From Cucumis sativus (lineage: Eukaryota > Streptophyta > Magnoliopsida > Cucurbitales > Cucurbitaceae), in NCBI RefSeq assembly GCF_000004075.3, contig NC_026656.2, positions 15,128,001 to 15,192,000 on the forward strand: a DNA stretch of 64,000 bases, given 5' to 3'. Every line of letters begins with the position of its first letter. Positions within the stretch are counted from its first letter, which is position 1. Shown in pieces: positions 12,553-25,071 of the stretch. The notes under the pieces were generated by a model. It did no database searches, had not been told where the DNA came from, and worked only from the letters and a program-made list of their open reading frames with translations. The position numbers and the translations under genes are program-made.

Positions 12553-14443
12553 CTAATCTAATTTTACATCTTTACTTCTCTTGTTCAACATTTTTTGTTC
12601 ATCAGATGATTCAGATGAAGGAATCCATTCATCTCCCTGAATGAAATTCTCAACAGAGTAACTAAAAACATGTTGTGCCGGAATCTGACTACTCCAACCC
12701 ACTCTCTCCGACGTCTTCGACCCCGCACCCGAGTTCTCAAACTCTCCGTAGAACAGAGTCTTCAAAGCAAAATCTCCACTCCACGGCATCCACCCCGACG
12801 GGGACACAAGAGCCTCCAGATTACAGTGTATAAAAACCGTCCTCGAGTACTCCTTCCACGGCCTCCCCAAGAAGTTCTTATGTACTTGAGGCTTGCTGTA
12901 GTACAATGACATATACTCTTGAGTTCCATTTATGAGGCAGTTTTGGAATACAAAACCAGTGGATTGAGCAGGGTCGGTCCTCCCATGTGCAGTTACGGCG
13001 TTGTTTTCGCCTTTCTCGGGCTTGAGTTGTCGAGGGCGGACTAGGATCTCGCAATCTTGGAAGATGGAGGCTGAGTTTCCAAAGATGAAATCTACATTGC
13101 CTTGAATCTTACAAGATTTGTAGAATTGGCGAAGGGAATGAGCATAGAGAGTATCTTGGTTGCCTAGAAACTCACAATCTTGAATCACAGAGAGATCGCT
13201 GTCTGATCTAAAGGCCACAGCTTGATGGGCATCAGGCCCTGCTGTGTTTTGAATGGTGAGACCACTAGCCATGAATCCATCACCAACTACTCCTGCACGT
13301 ATCAACATTCAACTTTATACTAAATTGGCAACATTTTTCACAATCTTTTCTATACGATTCCATAAAGAATTAAGAACTAAACAACTCTAAAATTGTAATT
13401 AAGAAGAGAAGAAACTGACCAAGGGTGGCAGTGTTGTAAGTGGAAAGCCCAGGCTGGCCTACATTCAAAGAGCCAGTGATGACCGTTTTGCCCATCCCAT
13501 CTCCTAAAAACACAACATTCTTCTTCTCTAACGGAACCCTCACGATTTCCTCATAAACGCCTTCTTTAATATGAATCACAAACCTACGCGCAGCCGCGTT
13601 CTCCGGCGCCGCATCCACCGCTTTCTGAATACTTCCATAACAACCCCCACTACCATCCTTACACACCGTCGCATCTGCCGTCACCTTTGCCGGAAACCCA
13701 CCGCTAAACCCCAACCCAGATCCACCTCCGCCTTCCCAAAACCCATCGCGCTCTGTCCTCGGTGGCGTCCACGCCGCCGTATCATTTCCGTAAATATCAT
13801 AAGCCACCAACATACTAAGCGCATTACTGGAGAGACCGATTAAAGAATCAAGAAACGCCATGGTTTTATCAACCAACTGAGTGTCGTTCGCGTATTTAAG
13901 CGCTGACCAGCAATCGTAATGGTAAAGCAGAGACGCGCTGAGCCAGGCGCGGGCGTCTTTGGTTCGACCGTGGTGGAGAGCGTCATTGGTGAGGGAGATT
14001 CGGTAATCGGAATTTCGTAGGACCTCGAGGCAATTCTTGGCGGCGGTGGTACGATTGAGATTCGTGGCAGAGGAATCGAGGATCTGTTTAACCAAGGATT
14101 GGGCAGTGGTTAGACCGTCGGAGGATAAAGCGATGGCGGATTGAAGGATTTGGAGAGGGGAGGGATTAGGGGGGAGAGAGGAGTGAGAGAGGGAAGATCC
14201 GCATTGATCGGGGAAACGGGTGGATTTGCAAGCGTGAAGGATCTGGTCGGAGGGGTAGTTGGTGAAATGGGATGGGAGGTGGGGGTGGGGGTGGTGGTGG
14301 TGGTCGGCGGAGGAGGAAGAGAGAGAGAGGGAGGAGAAGAAGAAGAAAAGAGAGAGGAAAGAGAGAAAGGAGAGGGAAGCCATGGAGAGGAAAAGGAGAG
14401 TGGATTTGGAGAATGGGAAAGTGGGTTTTCTGGGGAACACCAT
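12553..14443 (-). CDS. Pectinesterase/pectinesterase inhibitor, PME51-like (tandem copy 1)
   Basis: Cell-wall enzyme that demethylesterifies homogalacturonan. Exon 1 is 14443-13420 and exon 2 is 13292-12553 (587 aa from the first ATG). Order: hydrophobic Ser/Phe/Leu-rich signal or anchor, a His/Pro-rich linker, a PMEI domain from about [12 protein letters not shown], a linker with [11 protein letters not shown], then a family 8 esterase. All catalytic motifs are present: GVYEE, QAVA (Gln365), QDTLYA (Asp388), VDFIFG (Asp409) and LGRPW (Arg485). No RRLL-type basic processing motif is visible between the domains. The true start may be Met21 (14383, in a CCATGGCT context), because a TATA box lies only 24 bp upstream of the first ATG. 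The C-terminus runs about 19 residues beyond the usual EWIPSS end, with a Lys-rich tail. The closest remembered relative is the Arabidopsis PME51 group. Confidence 0.92.
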
Positions 14444-14466
14444 GGAAATGGAAATGGAAATGGGAA

Positions 14467-14474
14467 TATTTATA
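14467..14474 (-). promoter_or_regulatory. TATA box of pectinesterase copy 1
   Basis: On the minus strand the sequence reads TATAAATA. It lies 24 bp upstream of the first ATG (14443) and 84 bp upstream of the internal ATG at 14383. Plant transcription usually starts 25-35 bp after the TATA box, so it would begin at or after the first ATG. Confidence 0.6.
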
Positions 14475-15128
14475 ATGGAGAATGTGGAGATGATGATAAT
14501 GGCTAAAAATGGAGAAAGGGAGTCACGGGGAGAGAAAAAACAAATGTCACGGGTGGTTGTTGAGACGGTTAAAATGGTGACCGTGGCAGTCTATGGCGGA
14601 GGAGTTGTACTTTTCCGAGCTGTTTTTCTTTTTCTTGATTGGAATGACATAAAGAAAATAAGCAAAGGAATCCGCTCATGCCTTGGACTTTCTAAATCTA
14701 AGCGTTATGTTATAAAGATAGAAAATTTGACAAAACATTTCAAAAAGTACTTCTAACCATTTTTCTTTATATATGTTTCATTTTTTAGGATGAGAAATAT
14801 ATAAACTAATCAAAACAATCCCCAACAAACTAATTTCAAAATTACTATTACACATTGTTTGCTTGAGTAAGATGGTGTTCAAATTTTTGTATAAATTCAT
14901 ATGTGTTTTTAAAGTAACTTTTTAACTTAGAAATGGATGTAACTTTAATATTCCAATGAATTTTTGTTTCAAATATCATTATAAACAAATGAAAAGTTAT
15001 CCTACCCTTTCAATAATGTTTTTGTATGATATGAAATTGAATGAATTTTTAGTTTCTTTTACGGAAAATTAAGCTTTCTTTGATGGAATCTTTAAGGACC
15101 TTTTCAAGACAAAGAACTTTCTAATTAA

Positions 15129-15217
15129 TTACCTTTGAAAAAGAAAAAAAAAAAAACAACTTTCCAATTAAGACATTAACATTACCTTTGAGAAAGAAAG
15201 AAAACAACTTTCTAATT
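15129..15217. repeat. Imperfect direct repeat, two units of about 40 bp
   Basis: Two copies of a segment starting TTACCTTTGA and ending ACAACTTTC(C/T)AATT are separated by about 12 bp. They differ mainly in the length of the central A/GA run. Confidence 0.7.
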
Positions 15218-16272
15218 TAAAACATCATCTTTCTAAATTAGAACATGATCTTTCTTATAGAATGTTCATTTAAATTTTTGTTCATTCTCTCATGAATTTT
15301 TGAAGTGTATAGATGTGTTTAGAAATTGAATAGGAACATAAACTTTTGGTTTCTTTTATTTATTACTAGTTGTTAAAACGATAGATATTATCAAAGTTGC
15401 ATTTAAACATCAATAAAATCAGGGACAAATGGTAAAAATTACTTTGAAAGTGTGCAGTGGTGTCGTAGACTCTCAAACTTTTAATTATAGAAAATTTAAA
15501 CATTCACAACAATCTAATTGTTGAAATTCACCTCTCAAAGTTATAATAGTTGTAAAAATTTAAATAATAAAAATGAAACATTTCAATTATTGTAACATTT
15601 TATACTCTACAAATACAATTCAAACCTTGATAGAAGGTATCATTTCCATTCGTGTAGTAAAATTGGACTCTTCCATTTTTTAAATTGAGGTAAACAATTC
15701 AACTTCAATAATAAACACGATTAAAGTTATATACAATTCAATTATTTTACCATAGTGGGTAACTTCAACTAAAGGGTTATCAAGTCAACTTAGTGGGTAA
15801 ACAAAACCAACCAAAGGTTTCAACTAAAGTGAGAATTAACATACCAAGTGTCTTCTAAGGATGAGAGACAATATGAAATGACTAAGAAAAATGGACCAAA
15901 TGATGGAAAGACAGCTGCAAACCTCTCAGGCTCAACAAATCCTCTCCTACCTTCTTCACCACGCTTTGCAGACTACACTCATCCATATTATCATTTTACT
16001 TCAACTATAAATTTGCTCCTTCTATCATGTTTTTATGTGGTAAGAATTTTTTGTTTCAAGTGTAGAGTTAAAAAAGTAGAATTCCCAAGTAGAAACAGAG
16101 TACATAACACGATGGTTTGGGGTTGAATTGAAGTGTATATATAGATCTTGCACTTTCACTCCTTTTGAACAAATACATATTTATATAAATTGGAGTTTAT
16201 AATTTATAAATCATAAATTTATGTAATGTATAGCAACAAAAGTGAAATGCTAATCCTAGTTTTATCTTTCAT

Positions 16273-18055
16273 TTAAGAGGAAGGAATCCACTCATTTCCT
16301 TGGATGAAATTCTGTACAGAGTAACTAAAAACATACTCTGCAGGGATTTGATTGCTCCATGCAACTCGTTTTGACGAATTTGAACCAGTCCCAAAATTCT
16401 CAAACTCCCCATAATATAGTGTATTCAATCCAATATCTCCACTCCATGCCATCCATCCGGATGACGAAACAAGAGCTTCAAGTTCACAATGTATAAAAAC
16501 CGTTCTCGAATACTCTTTCCAAGGCCGCCCCAAGAAGGTCCTATGCCTCTGAGGATTGGCATAGTACAATGCCATGAACTCCTCAGTGCCATTTATCAAG
16601 CAGTTTTGGAACACAAACCCAGTCGACTGCGCTGGGTCTGTCCTCCCATGTGCAGTGATTGCATTCTCATCTCCGAGTTGAGGATTGAGTTGGTGAGGAC
16701 GAATTAAGATATGACAGTTTAGAAACATGGAAGCTGAGTTGCCAAAAATGAAGTCCACGTTGCCTAAAATACGACAGGAGTTGTAGAATTGACGGAGGGA
16801 ATGGGCGTAAAGAGTGTCTTGATTGCTTATAAACTCACAGTTATCTATGATCGAGAGGTCACTGTCTGATCTAAAGGCAACAGCTTGATGGGCGTCAGGA
16901 CCTGCTGTGTTTTGAATGGTGAGTTCACTAGCAATGAATCCATCCCCAAGAACTCCTGCAATTTCTTATACATTATTATTCTCTCTAATGATGAATAATT
17001 CTCATTTTGTTTGTGACAGACACGCTAATAGTACACTCCCGACAACTTTATATTGCTTACAAAGGTATTGATAATAATTATCTTCTACAGAAAGCAACAA
17101 GAAATAAATAAATAAGTGAGTTTTGGTGAATTGAAAAAGGTGACTCACCGACGGTGGCCGAATTGTAAGTCGAGATCCCAGGCTGACCCACGTTCAAAGA
17201 TCCGGTAATCACCGTTTTGCCCATCCCATCCCCCAAAAACACCAAATTCTTCTTCTCCATTCCCACTCTCACACTCTCTTCGTAAACCCCTTCCTTTATG
17301 TGTATCACAAACCTCACCGCCGACTCTCCCGGCGCCGCATCCACCGCCGCTTGCACCGTCCTATAACACCCCTCACTCCCATCCTTACACACCGTCACAT
17401 TCGCCTCTGTCTTCGTTGGAATCCTCACCCCTCTCACCACCTCCCCCGTTCCACTGCTCCGTTCCCAGAACCCGTCTCGCTCCGTCCTCGGTGGTCTCCA
17501 CGCCGCCGTCTCATTCCCGAAATTATCGTACGCCACCACCATGCTCAGCGCGTTGCTGGACAGCACGGTTAAGTTGTCAAGAAATAACATCGTTTGATCC
17601 ACTTCACGCGTGTCGTTCACGTACTTCAACCCCGACCGGCAACCGGTCTGGTAGAGGAGGGACGCGCTTAACCACGCGCGCGCGTCTTTAATTCGACCGA
17701 GCGGAATTGCGTCGTTGGAAAGGGAAATTCTGTACTCCGAATAACCCAACGCATCCATACAGCTTAGCGCCTTCTCGGTGCGGTTGCGGTTGGGAATCTT
17801 CTCAGCAGAATCGAGAATGGCTTTCACCATGGATTTAGCAGTCTTGAGATTGTCCGAGGAGAGGTAGAGGGCGGCCTGAATGATCTGCAGCGAAGTGGGA
17901 TTCTGGGGGAGACGGCTGGATTGGGAGATGGAGGATGCGCATTGGTCCGGGAAGCGGGTGGCGTTGCAGGCGGCGGCGATGTCAGGGAGAAGGGTTTGGT
18001 GGGCGGCGGAGGAGAAATGTAGAGGGAGGAAGAAGAGAAAGAGAAGAGAAGGCAT
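16273..18055 (-). CDS. Pectinesterase/pectinesterase inhibitor, PME51-like (tandem copy 2)
   Basis: Exon 1 is 18055-17149 and exon 2 is 16955-16273 (529 aa). The structure matches copy 1: signal peptide ([19 protein letters not shown]), PMEI domain with [11 protein letters not shown], the shared [11 protein letters not shown] linker, and the esterase domain. Catalytic motifs are intact: GVYEE, QAVA (Gln326), QDTLYA (Asp349), VDFIFG (Asp370) and LGRPW (Arg446). The protein stops directly after EWIPSS. The intron lies at the same place and phase (after one base of a Gly codon) as in copy 1, which shows that the two genes are duplicates. Exon 1 is markedly GC-richer than its surroundings, as in copy 1. 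A weak TATA-like stretch lies near 18094-18101. Both copies look functional. Confidence 0.93.
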
Positions 18056-21000
18056 TGTTGGGTTTGAGAATTGGTTGGGAAATTCATGGCGGAAATATAA
18101 AGAGTGAATTTTGGGAGGAAAGAGAGAGAGACGGTCACGTGTTGCAGCGGCGGCGGAGGAAATGGAAAGTGGTGACGGAAAACTTATACTAATATTTACA
18201 ATTTAGAAAACTATATATGAAAATGATGTAATTCCAAAACTATTTATGAATAGTGTGTGAATTGTTTTCTCTCTATATTTATTATTTCTTTTAGAAATAT
18301 TGGTTCAATTTTACTTTTGTATTTTTAAATTAATTAAATTTCCTTCCAAACTTATTTCTTATGTTCAAAGTTTTAAAACTATTTAGCATTTTATCATAAA
18401 ATTTGTTGTGTTTTTTCTTTTAACACTAATAATCTCTTTCTTTTTTTTTTCTTTTTTTAAATTTTAGAAAGTCCCAATCTATTTTTCTTTTCTAAATGTT
18501 TAGAAACATTTTGTTTAGTTTGTTAGAGGGTGGCTGCCTATTTTGTTCGTTTAGCGTTGGGCATAACAACTATTTTGCTTTTTTCCTCTACTTTTAGATA
18601 ACTTCATATGTCATCTATTCTATTTTTAAATATATTGTAAATATAAATAGGTTAATGATCATGTCTAATCTTAATAAATTTTTTAATTTGTACTATCTAT
18701 TTTTTAAATAGTCTACAAAATTTAGAAATCCTTCCTATATACTAAGTTGAGTAGAGTATAGTATTAGTAAATATATCGACCCTTCACAAAACTAGTTTTT
18801 TAGTTAAAATATTGATCCAAAGTTTTGTGTAACTAGACAAAAGTGCAAATAAGTAAAGACTAGATAATATATTAATATCGTTTCTTATAAAATTCTACAA
18901 TTATGTTTTTAGTTGTTTGTAATTGAAAAATAGCTAAAGGTAAATTTAAAATGTCTATACCAATACAATGTATAAACATATAAGATTCGTTTATCGTATG
19001 TATTGATAGTTCTTATAGTTTGTTTTATACTTTATCTTAGACAAACTATCTATTATTATAGTTTTGTATGTCTCTCAAATAATTTGAAATAATAACATAT
19101 TATGTTAAAACAAATAATCATATTGTAGAGATGTTTGGAGGCATATTATCTCTCTTTAAAAACTAATATTGATCAAATCAAATATCATAAAAAAGAATTT
19201 AAAAAAAAGACTTATCTTTTATTTTTCTCTAATTTTATATGGGTTTCAATATACATATCTATAAGCATTAAAACTAATTTTTCTAAACGTTAATCTTTAT
19301 TTTAATATTAAAATATTTCTGCTAATCATAATTTTCTTTTCTTTTGAATTTAATTATTTTCTTTATTTCACTAATAAGTTCTTGAAAATACATGAATATT
19401 TCAATAAATCATTCATGGAGTGATTGGTGTAGTTTTGTATGTAGTGACATAAAGTGATTGTTATTATTAATGTGATTTCATTATTTTTGTTTTGTTCTCA
19501 TACAGAACTTCATTGTTATTAATTCTTTCAAAATTGTATGTCAAAATCAGTATAGTTAATGTAATATCCACTCTTATTTGACTATTCATTTATGTTTTAA
19601 TTTAACATTTTCTCGTGTTGTAGTCTATCTAATTTTTACGAGCTTCTTAATAAACTATCGATATATAAATATCATACTTAGTATTGTATTTTAAAGGAAC
19701 GATGATATGTACTCATTTTAAAGACTTTGATACCAGGGAACGAGTTGGATTATCTGTGATTGTAGTGAATCTTCTATTATTGATTGATATTGGATTTCAA
19801 AAAGACGAAGAAGACTTTGAAGATTATTAAAGTTTTATAGATGAAAACTACTGAGTTTAGTCTTCTCTCGGTGTTGTTCAAGTTTGTGAGCGCAACTCTT
19901 TTCTTTTTGGTTGCATCAAATTCCTCTTACTTTAACATTGCATTAGATTAAATTAAATTTGTTTCCTGTAATGTTCTTCTTTTAGCCGATTCTTTGGATA
20001 TTAATCATTTTCTTTTTGAAGTATCCTTGTAATTCTGCCGCTCACTAGCTTGCACACGTTTCTTTTAATATGTTTTATATTTGTTCGTTTTTGAGTTCTC
20101 TTGCTTCTTCCTCTTTCGTAGAATATTAAAATAACGAAATATGAGGTGTATTCATTCTTTAATTGATATATCAATTTTTAATTTAATTGATACGTCATCT
20201 AAATTATATCAAAATTTAAAAATAGAATATGATTTTTTTCAAAAATAATAATAATAAGACTTGCACCATTATTTTCCAAAAAAAAAAAAAAAAACATATA
20301 AGATCTTAGTAAATGCTCACGAAATTGGTTTAAAACAGTTAAAACTAATATAAAGTTTGTTCATTTTAGATCATTTTGGGGTCAAATTAGCATATGATCA
20401 AGTACTTCTATAAGAGAAAGTTAGTAAACATATATGTAGCCAAAACATCTACCTTTTCACATTTATCACCTATAATAAAATGCTATATCTTAGTTGAATG
20501 TTTAAATCTTACAATATACTCCTAAACTTCGTACTTTGTATTTTTAAATGTTTCAAATACCCTTAATAAACTATATATAAAAAAAGGTTTAAAATACTTT
20601 GGCTATTAGTTTTGGACAAAATATGAAGATTATTGTTAGGTAGTTTAGGTTGAAAATGCTAAAAAAATAGTCATATACTGATTTCTTTTATCTCCATCAA
20701 TAAAATAATAGACTTAAAAAACAAAAGAGTTGTGTTATGTTAGTGATAATATTAAACGCTTAAAATAGATCTAACAATATTTTTTAAAAATGAAAAAACC
20801 CATCAAATTTATTCAGATTTGTGTTTTTTCCTTTCCTCTTGAGGTATATTTAATAATATGTTGGAAATAAGAAAAGTTGAAAAATGGTTGAGAGATATAG
20901 CGTAGATGAAGTGAAATGGAGGTAAGAGTTTTCGATCCCAACGTGCATTCAGATGAACTACAACTTTCTTTGAATTGAATTAACCAAAAAAGCAAGAGAA

Positions 21001-21726
21001 GACATTTTTTTTGGTTATTGATTAAATGCATCATCAAATTCAAATCATTTTTTGGTTATTGGGGAAATGATTAAAGCTTGAAGTTCCCACATCACTTACC
21101 CACTTATTAATTATTATTACCAAATAAAGATAGATTTTCTCTTTTCTATTTTCATTTTCATTTCTTTCCTTTTCTGTATCATTACTTTTTTATTTTGCTC
21201 TATTTGTTGCTGCTCTCGGACGCTGTTTTGCTTCTCTCAACTCTCAACCACCTTTCATTTCCATCTTCCTTCCTTCCATTTCAATTCATACCGACATTTT
21301 CCATTCCCCATTCTCCAAGTTTCTCAAGTCTTTCCATTTCCAAATTCAAAGGTAATTTCTTTCTGCCTCTGCAACTTCCAACGCGCACACACACACTCAC
21401 TCGCTTTTCGATTTGCTTTTCTTCTTTCGATTCAATTCCAATAAATGAACAATCCACATCCATTTCTGCATGTGGGTTTCTTTTTTTTCTTTTTTTTTTT
21501 TTGGCTTATGAAGCTACCCCACTTCCCATTTTACTCCATTCCCTTCAATGCGTAATCCAACAATTTGGTTTTTGAGATCAATCATTACAGAGTGGCAAGG
21601 GGTTGGTGATTTTAGGATTGGATCGACGCTAGTTTTGAAGCTTTCCTTGAAAAGATTTGCTGAATCTTCAACTTCTTCTTGTTTTCTTGCTGGATTTCTG
21701 ATGCCCTTGTGTAAACATTAGGTGAA
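18056..21726. other. Intergenic region; promoter and leader of TBL gene at its end
   Basis: Roughly 3 kb of AT-rich sequence with no supported gene, followed by a pyrimidine-rich stretch (about 21120-21350) that looks like the 5' leader of the TBL gene. A leader intron may run from 21352 (AAAG|GTAATT) to 21721 (CATTAG|G), ending just before the start codon; transcripts are needed to confirm it. Confidence 0.5.
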
Positions 21727-24700
21727 ATGGTGATTGAGACGATTAGTAATTTGAGCAAAAGCACATCTTTCAATAAAAGTGCTTCGTTTAATAGAAGGCC
21801 TTTAAGTTCTGGAAGCCCGAGGGTGACTCGGGTGAGCTGGATCTCCCGTTGGTATCATGTGTTTGTGGTCGTTGGATTTCTGGTTTCATCTCTTGTAGTG
21901 ATTAGTGCTGGTTATATTCATGTACTGCCTGGTCTTACTTTGTCTTCTCATAATAATGATGTTCTGAAATCAAGTTATTTGAATGAAACCTCGAATGGAA
22001 GCTGCAATGTGTATGAAGGAAGCTGGATTCTGGATGATGGTTATCCCCTTTACAATGCTACAGAATGCCCTTTTGCTGAGAAGGGATTTGACTGCTTGGG
22101 TAACGGTAGGGTGGATCAAAACTATCTGAAGTGGAGGTGGAAACCGACAAATTGTGAAATACCAAAACTTGATGTGCAGAATGTGTTGGAAATGCTGCGG
22201 AGTAAAAGGGTCGTTTTTGTTGGAGATTCGATGAGCAGATCACAGTGGGAATCCTTGATATGCTTACTTATGAGCGGGGTTGAGGATAAAAGGACTGTTT
22301 ATGAGATTAATGGGAATAAGATCACAAAGCGGATTAAATACTTAGGTGTTCGGTTTAGTTCTTTCAACCTCACTGTTGAGTTCTATCGCTCGGTTTTCCT
22401 TGTGCAAGAAGCCCAGATGCCAAGGCACTCACCTAAGAGAGTGAAGTCTGCCCTTAGACTGGATGAGCTGGATAGTATTAGCAGCCAGTGGATTGATTCA
22501 GATGTTCTAGTATTCAACACTGGACACTGGTGGGTACCTGGGAAGTTGTTTGAAACGTAAGTTCTTTTTTCATATTCTGGTATTTGTTTGAAACTTGGTT
22601 ACCTAGATTTGCCAATTTCGATCTTTTCTTATCATAGAAAAATGTAATTTGATATCACGTCTTGTGTACATGGTGAAGCTATTACTTCATTAATCTATTA
22701 CTTTGTTTACTCTGTCTGCCCATACGCTTTCATATTACTGTTCTCCTTGGAAAGATTTTTGTATCACTATATGAAGTTAATATCTACTTTTTAATCTGAT
22801 TTATATATGTGCCGTTTGAAGGGTGGAAAATATCTGTAAGGGGTGTTTGGGGTACTGAATTAAGTTATGAAGTTTAGAGATAATATGGAGTTAGAAAACC
22901 TGTGTTTGAGGTGCATAATTGTAAGATGAAGTTCCTTGATAAATACATAAAAGAGAGCGCTTACCTACTTATAAGTTTTGATAGCTAAGTTTCAACTGGG
23001 GAAGATTTGTTCAGTAGTTGGCTTGACTATTTGAGATTGTAGGTCTTCAAGACAATGCTCCTTCCTGTGACATGGATTCAATATTTACCGTTAGACTAGA
23101 TCTTGTCTTTGGATACATAGGTTTAGTAAAGCATATGAGATTTGTTAAGTATATCTCCTAACAAGAGAACTCAAGTACACAAAGATGAAAGAACAAACAA
23201 AGAAAACTAAAAGATAGGTTTATTTTACAATATCAATGAAGAAACTACATATGCCATAGCCTTTTGAGAGGCTACTCTCTCCCAATATTTCCTACTTGAA
23301 ATGACTACAAAATTCTTAACACCTTGCTCCCCAACCTATTACCTCTATTTATTACTGAAAGCTCTAACAATCTATCTATCTAATTACTAATATGCCCCTT
23401 CTAATACACATATTAATAGGATACTAATAATCCTACTATCTCCATAACTAGGGGTCTTACAGTTTGTAAAACATGCATTCCCGACTGAAGTTGGTGATTC
23501 GACTGAAGCTTCCATTCACATGTTAGCGATGTTATTGTCCTTTGCGTGAAAGGAAAATGATCAAGGGAAGTAGGCATATGAGTGCAAAGAAGATTTAGTT
23601 TCCTGAAACGAACTGTAAAGTTCTGTATTATTTTTCCTCAATGCACAAAATGATAGTCCCATGATTGTCTCATACTCGAAAACCTTTTATTTATTTATTA
23701 TAATTCTTTTACAATCACCCAAATTCATGATATTCAGTTTAATCACTGCAAATTTTGCTTCATTTTGGAGTGGGGATGCAGTTCTCCTTTTTGTTGTTTT
23801 AGTGATGTAATGATACGATAGCAACAGACTAACAATCGAGAGAGAGGACTTCAAAACTGCAAATTTTCTGTTACCTTTTGGTTCATTTCACATTAATAAT
23901 CTTGCCATCTTAAGAACATTTTGAAGGCTTCTAAAGATTTGTTGGACAGTGGTTGCTATTTTCAGGTTGGACATTCGCTGAAGCTTGGAATGTCAATTCC
24001 CACAGCTTTTGGAGTAGCACTTCGCAGTTGGGCATCTTGGATTGAGGAAAATATCAACACAAACAGAACCCATGTTTTCTTTCGTACTTTTGAGCCGTCA
24101 CATTGGAAGTATGCTTTTTTTGTTGACTTAATGTCATTTTATTTTTTCAAGTTCCTTTGTTTTGGGATGAAGAACTGGGAATGGATTTTCTTGATGCCTT
24201 CATTATTTACATTTAACTCTTTTTAAATGGTTTTTCCACCATGCATTTGATCTATGTATATATCATAAAATTCTGGTGTATACAGGTTGGGAACTATTTA
24301 GCATGGTCAATTTTATCTTGATGTCTTGATTTTTTTTTTTCTGCTTATATCTTTTCTGTCAAACTTATAGCTTTTTGTGAACTGCATGATTAAAACTTAC
24401 AGCTTTGATGCATTGTTGCTGTGTTGTCCTCTACTTATGACAAACTACAAGTTAAACTTCTCTATCTAATTTCTCAAGTACCCTTACAATACTCTAATAG
24501 CATTCCTATCAGTCATTCCAACAAAAGTTTTTACTCATGTAAAGATTCTGCTTTGTAAGCTGGTGGTTGAATATTGATGATTTCTTGTGATAAGACATTA
24601 TTTATTTTTCAACCAGAAATGAGGCCTTCCATTTATTTAATGAAAAGAAACAAATGTTCAAAGATACGCTCTCCTAAAGGAGTGGTAGAGCATTATTTTG

Positions 24701-25071
24701 CATCATTATTGACATCGGTGCTGTAAGAATGTACTCTTTAATCAGTTGTTGGTGTGCTTTGGTCATGCATCAGGGACCACACCTTCAAATATTGCAGTCT
24801 TACCCGTCAACCTGTGACCGATGCTGGAGACAGGGTCAGAAGCATTTTTTCGGACACCATATTAGAGGTGGCAAAGAATATGAAAGTTCCCATTAACGTT
24901 TTGCACATAACTTCCATGTCTGCTTATCGAAGCGATGCCCATGTCGGTAAATGGAGCAACAACCCATCCGTCCCGGACTGCAGTCATTGGTGCCTACCCG
25001 GAGTGCCTGATGTGTGGAATGAAATTTTGCTCTCTTACCTGCTTACTGAATATGATACTTTCTTCAAATGA
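21727..25071 (+). CDS. Trichome birefringence-like (TBL) polysaccharide O-acetyltransferase
   Basis: Golgi type II membrane protein of the TBL/DUF231 family, whose studied members O-acetylate wall polysaccharides. Three exons, 21727-22556, 23950-24108 and 24774-25071, give 428 aa. A short N-terminal cytosolic part with RVTRVSWISRW is followed by a membrane anchor at about residues 44-62. The TBL domain starts near GSWILDDGYPLYNATECPF. The GDS esterase motif is FVGDSMSRSQW (Ser168) and the second motif is DCSHWCLPG (Asp398, His401), so the catalytic triad is complete. FNTGHWW and GCYFQVGHSLKLG are also family hallmarks. From memory it is nearest to the TBL8/10/11 group, of which TBL10 acts on rhamnogalacturonan I; the exact orthologue is not certain. 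Intron 1 (1.4 kb) contains an LTR-like repeat. The start is supported by the N-terminal topology. Confidence 0.92.
23143..23461 (-). mobile_element. Putative small solo LTR in TBL intron 1
   Basis: A segment of about 319 bp reads on the minus strand from TGTAAGACCCC to CTTAACA, with TG...CA ends as in LTRs. Its right part (about 160 bp on the plus strand, 23303-23461) matches a segment in a CALS5 intron at 41393-41551, so the sequence is dispersed. No clear target duplication is visible (AGATT on the left, GTTTG on the right). No internal region is present. A Copia-type origin is a guess from the end sequence. It is a fossil, probably not recent. Confidence 0.5.

Larger units (their letters stand above)
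14444..16272. other. Spacer between the tandem pectinesterase genes
   Basis: Contains the promoter of copy 1 near its low end and the 3' flank of copy 2 near its high end. A direct repeat lies at 15129-15168 and 15181-15217, both units carrying TTACCTTTGA followed by an A-rich run and ACAACTTTC. No other gene is seen. Confidence 0.6.

Noticed and set aside
14141-14756. Long G/E/R-rich frames on the plus strand
   Set aside because: They are antisense shadows of the GC-rich, low-complexity first exon and promoter of pectinesterase copy 1.
21195-21575. 126-codon plus-strand frame before the TBL gene
   Set aside because: It is a pyrimidine-rich leader rich in Ser/Leu/Phe codons and does not join to the TBL start; it is better explained as 5' UTR.
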